A stretch of 64,000 bases of DNA, from the NCBI GenBank assembly GCA_025454875.1, contig JALONP010000012.1:1-64000 (forward strand), in the 5' to 3' direction. Of this stretch, positions 29,553 through 38,712 are shown piece after piece. This DNA is from Bacteroidia bacterium. Lineage in GTDB: Bacteria; Bacteroidota; Bacteroidia; UKL13-3. The first letter of the stretch is position 1, and every line of letters starts with the position of its first letter. The translations under genes were made by a program, and so were the position numbers. A model generated the notes under the pieces. That model ran no database searches. It was given only the letters and a program-made list of their open reading frames with translations, and had not been told where the DNA came from.

Positions 29553-31406
29553 TTAACATTTCGTTTTAATATATTCCACCACCTCACTTGCCATAAATGG
29601 TTGTCCTTGAATTTTGTTATATGCAATGGCATCTACAAAATATTTATCACGAATAATTTTGACCAATTGTCCGTTGTTTAGTTCAGGTACAACTACTGTT
29701 TTAAACTTGCTCATCAGTTCGCCCAAATTTTTAGGAAATGGACTTAAGTACCGAACATGCGCATGTGATACTTTATAGCCTTGTTCAATCAAATCAAGCG
29801 TGGCGGTTTTTAATGCGCCATACGTTCCCCCCCAACCCAAAATTAACAAATCGCCAGATTCAGCACCATTATCAATGGTTTGCTCTGGAATATAATTGGC
29901 AACTAAATCTACTTTTTCCTGACGCAATTTCACCATCAATTCATGGTTATCTGGGTCATACGAAATATTGCCCGTAATGTTCTGTTTTTCTAATCCACCA
30001 ATACGGTGCTCCAAGCCTTTGGTACCTGGAACAGCCCATGGGCGCGACAGTTTTTCATCGCGTAAATAGGGCATAAACTTATCATCGCTTGCTTTGCGTT
30101 CTTTAGCAAATGCTACGTTAATTGGTTCGAGTGAATCAGCATTTGGAAACTTCCAAGGTTCAGCTCCATTGGCAATGTATCCATCACTTAAAAAGAAAAC
30201 TGGAATCATGTGCTGTAAAGCAATGCGGCATGCCTCGTAAGCCATATGAAAACAATCGGCAGGCGATTGAGCTGCAACAATTACAACTGGACACTCGCCA
30301 TTTCGACCATAATACGATTGCAACAAATCCGCCTGTTCTGTTTTTGTAGGCAAACCTGTGCTTGGTCCGGCACGTTGAATATTTACCACAACCAATGGCA
30401 ATTCCAACATGGTAGCCAAACCAATGGCTTCCGTTTTGAGTGCAATCCCTGGCCCTGATGATCCAGTAATGGCTAAATGCCCACCAAAAGCAGCGCCTAT
30501 TGCTGAGCAAATACCTGCAATTTCATCTTCAGCTTGGAATGTTTTGATATTGAAGTTTTTGTATTTTGATAACTCGTGTAATACATCTGATGCAGGTGTA
30601 ATTGGGTATGTTCCATAAAACAATGGTAAGGTTGATTTTACAGAAGCTGCAATCAATCCATAAGCTGCCGCTTGGTTCCCCATGATGCTTCGGTATACAC
30701 CAGGTTCCATTTTGGCAGGTGCAACATTGTATCGTTGTGCAAACATTTCGGTGGTTTCGCCATAAGCCCAACCTGCTTTTAATACTTTAATATTTGCATC
30801 GGCAACCGCTTGATTTTTTTTGAATTTACTTTCGATAAAAGCAACCGTGTTTTCAATTGGGCGATGGTACATCCAGTACAATAAACCAAGAACAAACATG
30901 TTTTTACAACGGTCTATTTCTTTGGTTCCTAATCCACTGTCGGCAAGCGCTGCGCGGGTAATTTTGGTTACATCAATTTCTTTAACATCGTAGGCCGCAA
31001 GGCTTCCATCTTTTAATGGGTTTTTATCTTCAGGCACGTTGGCCAAGCGCATATTTTTGGCATCAAACCCATCAGTATTGGCAATAATAACACCACCTGT
31101 TTTGAGGCCTTTTAAATTGGCTTTTAATGCGGCCACGTTCATTGCTACCAATACATCACTTTGGTCTCCTGGAGTGTGTATTCGAGTAGATCCAAAATGA
31201 ATTTGATAACCCGAAACGCCTGCCAATGTTCCGATTGGGGCCCTGATTTCGGCAGGAAAATCAGGGAATGTGGCTAAATCGTTTCCATGCAATGCGGTAG
31301 CGTTGGTAAATTGGGTACCTGTTAATTGCATCCCATCCCCAGAGTCGCCCGCAAACCTTATGACTACCGATTGAACGGTGGTTTCTGTTGTGCTCATTGA
31401 TTCCAA
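29553..31406 (-). CDS. 2-oxoacid:acceptor oxidoreductase subunit alpha (gamma-alpha fusion)
   Basis: VIRFAGDSGDGMQLTGTQF; TYPITPASDVLHELSK; RAGPSTGLPTKTEQADL. Confidence 0.94.
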   Translation of the reverse strand: MESMSTTETTVQSVVIRFAGDSGDGMQLTGTQFTNATALHGNDLATFPDFPAEIRAPIGTLAGVSGYQIHFGSTRIHTPGDQSDVLVAMNVAALKANLKGLKTGGVIIANTDGFDAKNMRLANVPEDKNPLKDGSLAAYDVKEIDVTKITRAALADSGLGTKEIDRCKNMFVLGLLYWMYHRPIENTVAFIESKFKKNQAVADANIKVLKAGWAYGETTEMFAQRYNVAPAKMEPGVYRSIMGNQAAAYGLIAASVKSTLPLFYGTYPITPASDVLHELSKYKNFNIKTFQAEDEIAGICSAIGAAFGGHLAITGSSGPGIALKTEAIGLATMLELPLVVVNIQRAGPSTGLPTKTEQADLLQSYYGRNGECPVVIVAAQSPADCFHMAYEACRIALQHMIPVFFLSDGYIANGAEPWKFPNADSLEPINVAFAKERKASDDKFMPYLRDEKLSRPWAVPGTKGLEHRIGGLEKQNITGNISYDPDNHELMVKLRQEKVDLVANYIPEQTIDNGAESGDLLILGWGGTYGALKTATLDLIEQGYKVSHAHVRYLSPFPKNLGELMSKFKTVVVPELNNGQLVKIIRDKYFVDAIAYNKIQGQPFMASEVVEYIKTKC

Positions 31407-31579
31407 TTAATAAAGGTTCGAATGTACAATTAATCAACTGAAAAACTAATATGTGTTAGGGTAATGAATTGAAAATCAATTTATCTTATTTGGAAATATC
31501 TTCAACCATTTTTTAAATTGGTCAAACAAAACATACCTGCATGTGTTTTCAAATTTTATCAATATATAAATGCCTGATT

Positions 31580-31909
31580 ATGGAACAACAAGTTGATGTT
31601 TTTGTTAAAAGGGTTTTTGATCAAGGGTTGAGTGAAGAACAGCTAAAGGCAGAATTGGCTCGTATTGGAATAGAAGAAACACGAATGGATGAATGGCTGC
31701 GTACTTGGCGGAATTTAAAGTATGAGCGCATGCGAAGCCGAGGATTTAAATGCCTTGCACTTGGTGCTATGCTGTGTTTAAGTGGTTGTTTGTTTACGTT
31801 TCTGCAAAATGATTATTCTGCTGTGTATGCCGGATTTACACTTTACGGCATGACCATAACTGGCACTGTTTTAGTGTTGGCCGGCTTGGCAATGGTACTT
31901 GGGTTATAA
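31580..31909 (+). CDS. Hypothetical protein with two predicted C-terminal TM segments
   Basis: MEQQVDVFVKRVFDQGLSEEQLKAELARIGI...; CLALGAMLCLSGCLFTFLQ...GTVLVLAGLAMVLGL. Confidence 0.6.
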   Translation: MEQQVDVFVKRVFDQGLSEEQLKAELARIGIEETRMDEWLRTWRNLKYERMRSRGFKCLALGAMLCLSGCLFTFLQNDYSAVYAGFTLYGMTITGTVLVLAGLAMVLGL

Positions 31910-31958
31910 ATTTTAACCAACAAGGTACAAGATTGGTCATATCCAATATATTTGTGCC

Positions 31959-32450
31959 ATGAGCACAGTTCGCATTTTTGTTACCGGAGGCACATTTGAT
32001 AAAGAATACAATGAGCTAAATGGGCAGTTGTATTTTAAGGATACCCATATTCAAGAAATTTTAAAATTAGGTAGGTGCAAGGTGGATACCAGCGTACGCA
32101 CGTTGATGTTGGTTGATAGTTTGGAAATGACAGAAGCGGATCGTACCATTATTTTAGAGAGCTGTAAGCGTGCCGAAGAAAACCGAATTGTAATTACACA
32201 TGGAACCGATACCATGACCCAAACTGCAAAAAGGTTAGCCGAAGAAGTAAAAGACAAAACCATTGTGATTACAGGTGCAATGATTCCGTATAAGTTTGGA
32301 TCAAGCGATGGTTTGTTTAATTTGGGAAGTGCATTGGCCTTTGCGCAAACGCTGCCTTCTGGGGTTTATGTGGCCATGAACGGCCGCTATTTTACTTGGG
32401 ACAATGTGAAAAAAAACAGGAAAACGGGTTTTTTTGAAGAACAATATTGA
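31959..32450 (+). CDS. Short asparaginase-domain protein (N-terminal domain only)
   Basis: [13 protein letters not shown] and [15 protein letters not shown] catalytic motifs; 163 aa. Confidence 0.85.
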   Translation: MSTVRIFVTGGTFDKEYNELNGQLYFKDTHIQEILKLGRCKVDTSVRTLMLVDSLEMTEADRTIILESCKRAEENRIVITHGTDTMTQTAKRLAEEVKDKTIVITGAMIPYKFGSSDGLFNLGSALAFAQTLPSGVYVAMNGRYFTWDNVKKNRKTGFFEEQY

Positions 32451-32452
32451 GC

Positions 32453-33589
32453 ATGAAAAAAGCTTTAATTACTGGCATTACAGGACAAGATGGATCCTAC
32501 TTGGCTGAGTTCTTGTTGAGCAAAGGATACTTAGTACATGGCATCAAACGCAGAAGTTCGTTGTTCAATACTGATCGAATTGACCATTTGTACCAAGATC
32601 CGCATGAACACAATTTGCGTTTGAAATTGCATTATGGCGACTTAACCGATGCTTCTAATCTTATTCGGATTATTCAAGAAACACAGCCTGATGAAATTTA
32701 CAATCTTGCAGCAATGAGTCATGTGCAAGTAAGTTTTGAAACACCTGAATATACTGCTAATGCCGATGCTTTGGGCACGTTACGCTTGCTTGAGGCTATT
32801 CGTATTTGTGGATTGACAAATCAAACCAAATTTTACCAAGCGTCTTCTTCTGAGTTGTACGGGCAAGTTACCCATACACCGCAAACTGAGGCTACGCCAT
32901 TTTATCCACGCTCACCTTATGCCGCAGCAAAATTGTACGCCTATTGGATTACCGTTAATTACCGCGAAGCTTATGGCATGTTCGCTTGTAACGGAATTTT
33001 ATTTAACCATGAAAGTCCTGTTAGGGGCGAGACATTTGTGACACGTAAAATTACCAGAGCTGCGGCCAAAATTGCATTAGGTATGCAAGACAAACTGTAT
33101 CTAGGCAATTTAAATGCACAACGTGATTGGGGCCATGCAAAAGATTATGTAGAGGCAATGTATTTAATGATGCAGCAGCAAACGCCAACTGACTATGTAA
33201 TTGCTACGGGAGTGAGTACATCTGTTCGCGATTTTGCGCTGATGGCTTTTGCCGAATTAGGGATTGAACTCGCCTTTTCGGGATCGCTCGAAAATGAAAC
33301 AGCGCGTATCAGTCTCATTGACCAAACCAAAATGAAACAGCTGGGATTGAATCCTGAATTGGTTAAAGTGGGGCAAGAAGTAATCGCTGTGGATCCTCGT
33401 TATTATAGACCTGCAGAAGTGCAAACCTTGGTTGGTGATGCCAGTAAAGCTCGCACTCAGTTAAACTGGAAGCCTAAATATGCATTGGCAGACCTTGTTC
33501 GCGAAATGCAAGCAAGTGATTTGATGCTGATGAAAAAGGAAAAACACTTAAAAGACTCTGGCTACAATACCTTAAATAATTTTGAGTAA
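32453..33589 (+). CDS. gmd: GDP-mannose 4,6-dehydratase
   Basis: [60 protein letters not shown]. Confidence 0.95.
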   Translation: MKKALITGITGQDGSYLAEFLLSKGYLVHGIKRRSSLFNTDRIDHLYQDPHEHNLRLKLHYGDLTDASNLIRIIQETQPDEIYNLAAMSHVQVSFETPEYTANADALGTLRLLEAIRICGLTNQTKFYQASSSELYGQVTHTPQTEATPFYPRSPYAAAKLYAYWITVNYREAYGMFACNGILFNHESPVRGETFVTRKITRAAAKIALGMQDKLYLGNLNAQRDWGHAKDYVEAMYLMMQQQTPTDYVIATGVSTSVRDFALMAFAELGIELAFSGSLENETARISLIDQTKMKQLGLNPELVKVGQEVIAVDPRYYRPAEVQTLVGDASKARTQLNWKPKYALADLVREMQASDLMLMKKEKHLKDSGYNTLNNFE

Positions 33590-33592
33590 ACA

Positions 33593-34534
33593 TTGAAACC
33601 AACAGATCGTATTTATATAGCTGGTCATACCGGAATGGTGGGAAGTGCACTCGTACGCACATGGCAACAGGCTGGCTATAATGATATTATTACCCGCACA
33701 TCAACTGAGCTTGATCTAACAAATCAACAGGCTGTGGCGCAATTTTTTGAGCAAGAAAAACCCGATTATGTTTTAATGGCTGCTGCCAAGGTTGGAGGTA
33801 TCGAAGCAAACAGAATGGCATTAGCTGATTTCTTTTACCAAAACACAATGATGGCTACCAATACGATACACCAATCGTGGAAGCATGGTGTAAAAAAGCT
33901 ATTGTTTTTGGGGTCTTCATGTGTATATCCAAAATTTGCTTCTCAACCTATTCATGAAAGTGAATTGTTACAAGGAATGTTGGAGCCAACCAACGAGGCA
34001 TATGCACTGGCTAAAATTGCTGGGGTTAAAATGTGTTCGTATTACCGCAAACAATTTGGGTGTAATTTTATTGCTGCCATGCCTTGCAATTTATATGGTT
34101 ACGGAGATCGGTACGATGCTCAGTTGAGCCATGTGATACCAGCCATGATTTTAAAAATGCATAAGGCTAAGCAAGAAGGCGCAAAAGAGGTAACTTTGTG
34201 GGGCACAGGAACTCCTTTACGGGAGTTTTTATTTGTAGATGATCTTGCGTCTGCATGTTTGTTATTGATGCATTCTTACAACGATGATGAATGGATTAAC
34301 ATTGGTTCAGGTACAGAAATCGCTATTAAAGATTTGGCATTGATGGTGCAACATGCTGTTGGATTTACAGGTACTGTTACATTTGACCCAAACATGCCAG
34401 ATGGTACACCACGTAAAGTGCTGGATACTAAAAAACTTCGCGCCTTAGGATGGGAACCTCAGGTTTTATTATCTGACGGGTTGGCTAAAACCTATATTGA
34501 TTTCACTACACGTTTCACAAGCATCAATCATTAA
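33593..34534 (+). CDS. fcl: GDP-L-fucose synthase (TTG start)
   Basis: IYIAGHTGMVGSALVRTWQQ; FLGSSCVYPKFA; PCNLYGYGDRYD. Confidence 0.94.
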   Translation: MKPTDRIYIAGHTGMVGSALVRTWQQAGYNDIITRTSTELDLTNQQAVAQFFEQEKPDYVLMAAAKVGGIEANRMALADFFYQNTMMATNTIHQSWKHGVKKLLFLGSSCVYPKFASQPIHESELLQGMLEPTNEAYALAKIAGVKMCSYYRKQFGCNFIAAMPCNLYGYGDRYDAQLSHVIPAMILKMHKAKQEGAKEVTLWGTGTPLREFLFVDDLASACLLLMHSYNDDEWINIGSGTEIAIKDLALMVQHAVGFTGTVTFDPNMPDGTPRKVLDTKKLRALGWEPQVLLSDGLAKTYIDFTTRFTSINH

Positions 34535-34536
34535 CC

Positions 34537-35364
34537 ATGAAGCAACAGCTTGCAATTGCCACCATGCATGGTAAGGAAAAAGCAATTGGCCCAGTTTGGG
34601 AACCACTTGGATTTGAAATGGTGTTGCCCGAATCTTTGAATACCGATTCATTTGGAACATTTACTGGCGAAATAGATCGCATATTATCGCCTTATGAAGC
34701 TGCCAAAGCAAAGTGTATTTCAGCAATCCAACAAACAGGAACAAGGTATGCCATAGCCAGTGAAGGTTCGTTTGGTCCCCATCCCCAATATTATTGGCTA
34801 CCAGCGGATGAAGAGTGGTTGGTTTGGTTTGATGCTCAAACACAACAAGAAATAAAGATCAAAGTAATTAGCACGGAAACCAATTTTGCTGCAAAAGCCT
34901 GTAATAGTATGGAAGAAGTAACTGCTTTTTGCAAGCAAGTTTTTTTTCCATCACATGCGCTTATTGCAAAACGTTCGCAAACCGATTTTCAAAATATGCA
35001 CAAAGGAATTACCTCGGGCGAGTTGTTGTTTGAGCTTGCATCTACATGGTTGCAGCAATTTGGAAGCATTTATTTGGAAACGGATATGCGTGCCATGTAC
35101 AATCCAATGCGAATGAGCGTAATTAAGCAAGCTGCAGAAAAATTGGCTAAAAAGTACCAATCAACTTGCACTGAGTGTGGCGCCCCAGGGTTTGATGTGA
35201 CACGTGTAATGACAGGTTTGCCTTGTGGTGCCTGCGCAACGCCAACTTCGCAAACGAGGGCTCATGTTTACATTTGTGGAAGTTGCGGTTATGAAACCAA
35301 AGTTGAATTCCCTTACGGCAAAAAGCAAGCTGACCCGCAGTTTTGCCCGTCATGCAATCCATAG
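34537..35364 (+). CDS. DUF6671 family protein with C-terminal zinc-ribbon-like cysteines
   Basis: Start 3 bp after fcl; IATMHGKEKAIGPVWEPLGFE; CTECGAPGF...CGACATP...CGSCGYE...CPSCNP. Confidence 0.75.
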   Translation: MKQQLAIATMHGKEKAIGPVWEPLGFEMVLPESLNTDSFGTFTGEIDRILSPYEAAKAKCISAIQQTGTRYAIASEGSFGPHPQYYWLPADEEWLVWFDAQTQQEIKIKVISTETNFAAKACNSMEEVTAFCKQVFFPSHALIAKRSQTDFQNMHKGITSGELLFELASTWLQQFGSIYLETDMRAMYNPMRMSVIKQAAEKLAKKYQSTCTECGAPGFDVTRVMTGLPCGACATPTSQTRAHVYICGSCGYETKVEFPYGKKQADPQFCPSCNP

Positions 35365-36732
35365 TTAGGGCTGCGCATTTTCAAGGTCGAAATGTTCATC
35401 GCCTTTTTGATAAGGGACATACGTAACAATGAGTTGAAACATCTCGTCAGTTGTTTTCATGCTTCCATTTCGCTCCCTAATTTCTTGAGGAGGTGAAAAA
35501 GGATTGTTTGGATTTTGTGCGGTATTGTCAAATACGCCTTCAACATAAATTACAGTGCCACGAGGGAGTTTGAGCAATTGCTTGAATTTGTAAAAATACT
35601 GCCATCTAAAATCCCAGTTGCGAATGCGGATAAGTGGAATGGTATCTCCGCTCGGTTTTACTGCATAAGCCCAAAACGATTTACCAATTAAATGCATATG
35701 CGGTACAATACTGATAAGCGAAACATCTTGAGGAATAGTTGTTTGGATATGAAATGTTTTGGTGGTATTGGCTGGTATAATAAGTTCGGGTACAACAGGT
35801 GCAATACCTAACGTGCCTATTTGAAATTCACTTACAGGGCGCTTGGGTGGAGTTGGTGCAAAGTAAATATTATAGTAGCTGCTATCTGTTGCATTAATCG
35901 AAGTAGGTCCATAGTGCAAATCATTTAAATAAAATGCGCCTTTTTTCGGAAACACATAACCGCCAATTGCTTCAGGGTAAAAACTAAACAATGCACCAGG
36001 CAAATAATTACTCACACTAGGTGTCATGCTTGGATAGGTTCCATCATCGTGCAAAATTCCCAACTCTTTGTGTATGCTTTGGCTATTGGATTGATCTTGA
36101 TTGACATACGTTTTGCCTTGAAAAACATTTTTCTTTTTCGAAGCATCAAATTGTATCAAATGTGTATTGACATGGTGCACCAATCGTTTGTTTCCCGGAA
36201 CATATTCGATTGCTCTAACAAAAGTATCTCTGTCGATTTCGTACGGAATTTTCATCACCAAAAACAAATCTTCGTTGTTTCCTTTGAGTTGTATTGGAGG
36301 AACTTTGATAACCATATCAGGTTTGCCTAAATGCACCTTTTTGATAATGGATGCTGGTGTTTCTAACTGGCTTGTATCTCCTGGCGGCATTCCTGAGTCG
36401 ACCCATTTGCTAATCCATTCAATTTCGCTATCAGTTAACACCATTTCATCGGCAAAGTGCGAGTAAGTGGGGTCTGCTGGCCAAGGTGGCATCAGCCGTT
36501 CAGTTACCATATACTTTATTAATTTCCCGCGCTTAGCAATATCTGAATATGTGACCAATGTAAATGGTCCTGCTTCGCCTTCAATATGGCATTTGGTGCA
36601 TTGTTGGTGAATAATGGGTGCAATATGTTCTGCAAATGTAATTTGACCCAATTGATTGGAGGGCTTCGAGCTGTTTGAGCAAGCTGCAAACAAACCGATG
36701 GCGGCACATATACTGAAAATCCATTTATACAT
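35365..36732 (-). CDS. Secreted copper type II ascorbate-dependent monooxygenase-like protein with N-terminal heme motif
   Basis: Lipobox FAAC; HQQCTKCH heme-binding; HHVNTHLIQFD and HMHLIGKSFWAYAV copper-ligand-like His; start at MYKWIFSIC. Confidence 0.75.
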   Translation of the reverse strand: MYKWIFSICAAIGLFAACSNSSKPSNQLGQITFAEHIAPIIHQQCTKCHIEGEAGPFTLVTYSDIAKRGKLIKYMVTERLMPPWPADPTYSHFADEMVLTDSEIEWISKWVDSGMPPGDTSQLETPASIIKKVHLGKPDMVIKVPPIQLKGNNEDLFLVMKIPYEIDRDTFVRAIEYVPGNKRLVHHVNTHLIQFDASKKKNVFQGKTYVNQDQSNSQSIHKELGILHDDGTYPSMTPSVSNYLPGALFSFYPEAIGGYVFPKKGAFYLNDLHYGPTSINATDSSYYNIYFAPTPPKRPVSEFQIGTLGIAPVVPELIIPANTTKTFHIQTTIPQDVSLISIVPHMHLIGKSFWAYAVKPSGDTIPLIRIRNWDFRWQYFYKFKQLLKLPRGTVIYVEGVFDNTAQNPNNPFSPPQEIRERNGSMKTTDEMFQLIVTYVPYQKGDEHFDLENAQP

Positions 36733-36733
36733 A

Positions 36734-37297
36734 CTACTCAATAAAACAGCCAACGGCTTTTGTTCGGGATACAGCAATTGTTTGGTTTTGCAAAAATGCA
36801 TTTAACGCATTTTGCAAATCTTTTTCAGTAATCACCTTTCGTTTTTTACCTAATTCATATGCCCAATTATCGATGCGTCCGCTGTATAAAACAGCACCAT
36901 TTTGATCAACAAAAAATGCTTCTGGTGTAATGGTTGCTTTTAGTTGTTTGGTAAATGCTAAGTTGGGGTCGGTGTAAATGCGAATAGGGATTTGGTATTT
37001 TCGTGCAAATTGTTTGATGGTTGCATTGCTGTAATCAGAACCCGGAACAATTCCAATAAATTGAATTCCCTTTTTGCTATAGGTTTCAAATAAATTACGA
37101 ATGGTTAAGGAGTAACTTTGGCATAACGGACATTCAGGTGAAAGAAAAAAGTATACCGTGGGTTGGTGATTGCGAATTTTGGACTCATCCGTTTGATTAT
37201 TGTCGAGTGAATACAAGGCAATGGTTTGCGCCTGAACTAGCAAGTTTGCAAAAAGTATATATAGCAAAAGTTTGTATTTCACTTTACAAATATGCAA
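36734..37297 (-). CDS. Secreted redoxin/AhpC-TSA family thioredoxin-like protein
   Basis: FLSPECPLCQSYSLTIRNL active site; FFVDQNGAVLYSGRID. Confidence 0.85.
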   Translation of the reverse strand: MHICKVKYKLLLYILFANLLVQAQTIALYSLDNNQTDESKIRNHQPTVYFFLSPECPLCQSYSLTIRNLFETYSKKGIQFIGIVPGSDYSNATIKQFARKYQIPIRIYTDPNLAFTKQLKATITPEAFFVDQNGAVLYSGRIDNWAYELGKKRKVITEKDLQNALNAFLQNQTIAVSRTKAVGCFIE

Positions 37298-37363
37298 AAC
37301 CTTTTTTAGATTGAAACATATCTGAATGGTAAAACCATACGTTATATTAGCTGTTTATAACAT

Positions 37364-38029
37364 ATGAAATTAAATTCTATTTTCGGATTTTTAATGCTGT
37401 TTGCTTTTTGCTTTGCATCGTGCGCCAATCAGCCTGAACCTAAACCTACAACACAACAACCAATGATTTCAACCAGTTTAAATTCTGCAACACTTGATAC
37501 TGCCACCTTTGGCGCTGGATGCTTCTGGTGCGTAGAAGCCGTTTTTCAACAACTAGAAGGCGTGGTAAGTGTTGCTTCAGGCTACAGTGGAGGTAAAGTT
37601 GCAAACCCAACGTACAAAGAAGTATGCACAGGCAATACGGGGCATGCAGAAGTATGCCAAATTGTGTATGACCCTAAAGTTGTTTCGTACAAAGATTTGT
37701 TGCAAGCGTTTTGGCTTAGCCACGATCCAACCACGTTAAATAGGCAAGGCAACGATGTTGGTACGCAATACCGGTCGGTTATTTTTTACCACAACCAAGC
37801 ACAACAATTGCTTGCTGAGCAAATCAAAAAGGAGTTGGATGCTGCCCATGCGTATCCAAATCCAATTGTTACGGAGATCGCTCCGATGGGCACTTTTTAC
37901 AAGGCTGAAGACTACCACCAAAATTATTATAATGAAAATGGCGAGCAACCTTATTGCCAATTTGTAGTCAAACCGAAGGTTGAAAAGTTTCAAAAAGTTT
38001 TTAAAGACAAGTTGAAACAAAAACCTTAA
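37364..38029 (+). CDS. msrA: Peptide-methionine (S)-S-oxide reductase (lipoprotein form)
   Basis: FGAGCFWCVEAVFQQLEGVVSVASGYSGG; AEDYHQNYY; N-term signal with CFASC. Confidence 0.96.
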   Translation: MKLNSIFGFLMLFAFCFASCANQPEPKPTTQQPMISTSLNSATLDTATFGAGCFWCVEAVFQQLEGVVSVASGYSGGKVANPTYKEVCTGNTGHAEVCQIVYDPKVVSYKDLLQAFWLSHDPTTLNRQGNDVGTQYRSVIFYHNQAQQLLAEQIKKELDAAHAYPNPIVTEIAPMGTFYKAEDYHQNYYNENGEQPYCQFVVKPKVEKFQKVFKDKLKQKP

Positions 38030-38060
38030 ACCATTTTTATTCATTACTTCTAATTATTCT

Positions 38061-38477
38061 ATGTTTAAGTACATTTTAATCAGCTGTTTATTTTTATCAG
38101 TAACTATTTCATGGGCACAACAAGCCGACTCGTTGAGTGCGGTACGCTTTTTTGGAACAATCTACGCAGTTAAACAAGGTGAGGCACTTACCTTGCATGA
38201 ATTAAAACAGATCGTTAGATCGGACCCAGAGGCCTTTGCTGCGTTTAAAAAAGCTAGGCGTTTACAGTGGGCAAATATTGGGGTGACCACTTTGGGTTTC
38301 GTTTCATTGATTATTGGCTTTACTGCCGATTATAGCAATTCTGCTCAGTATTGGGGTGGTATTGTGGGAGGTGGAGTATTGTTTGGAACATCCTATTTGA
38401 TACAAGAAGGACCTTACAGCAGGTATATTTACCAAACCATTACCTTGCACAATCGAAAGTTTCAACAGAAACCATAA
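38061..38477 (+). CDS. Hypothetical membrane-associated protein
   Basis: Signal peptide MFKYILISCLFLSVTISWAQ and two hydrophobic stretches. Confidence 0.6.
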   Translation: MFKYILISCLFLSVTISWAQQADSLSAVRFFGTIYAVKQGEALTLHELKQIVRSDPEAFAAFKKARRLQWANIGVTTLGFVSLIIGFTADYSNSAQYWGGIVGGGVLFGTSYLIQEGPYSRYIYQTITLHNRKFQQKP

Positions 38478-38506
38478 AAAAAACCGACAATTATTGTCGG
38501 TTTTTT
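38478..38506. terminator. Rho-independent terminator
   Basis: AAAAAACCGACAA-TTA-TTGTCGGTTTTTT between ORF 38061-38477 and convergent tRNA-Val. Confidence 0.85.
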
Positions 38507-38507
38507 G

Positions 38508-38582
38508 TGGAGGCTACTGGATTCGAACCAGTGACCCTCTGCTTGTAAGGCAGATGCTCTGAACCAGCTGAGCTAAGCCTCC
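38508..38582 (-). tRNA. tRNA-Val(UAC)
   Basis: Reverse strand GGAGGCTTAGCTCAGCTGGTTCAGAGCATCTGCCTTACAAGCAGAGGGTCACTGGTTCGAATCCAGTAGCCTCCA; anticodon TAC. Confidence 0.95.
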
Positions 38583-38712
38583 TTTTTTGTTTTGGGGAGT
38601 GCAAAGATATTCCCGGATATGAAAAAGTCAAATCATTCGTTAAAAAAAGTTGAAACTATTTTGTAACCTCTTGAATTTCATAAATTGCTGACCTCATATT
38701 TACTCATTATTC

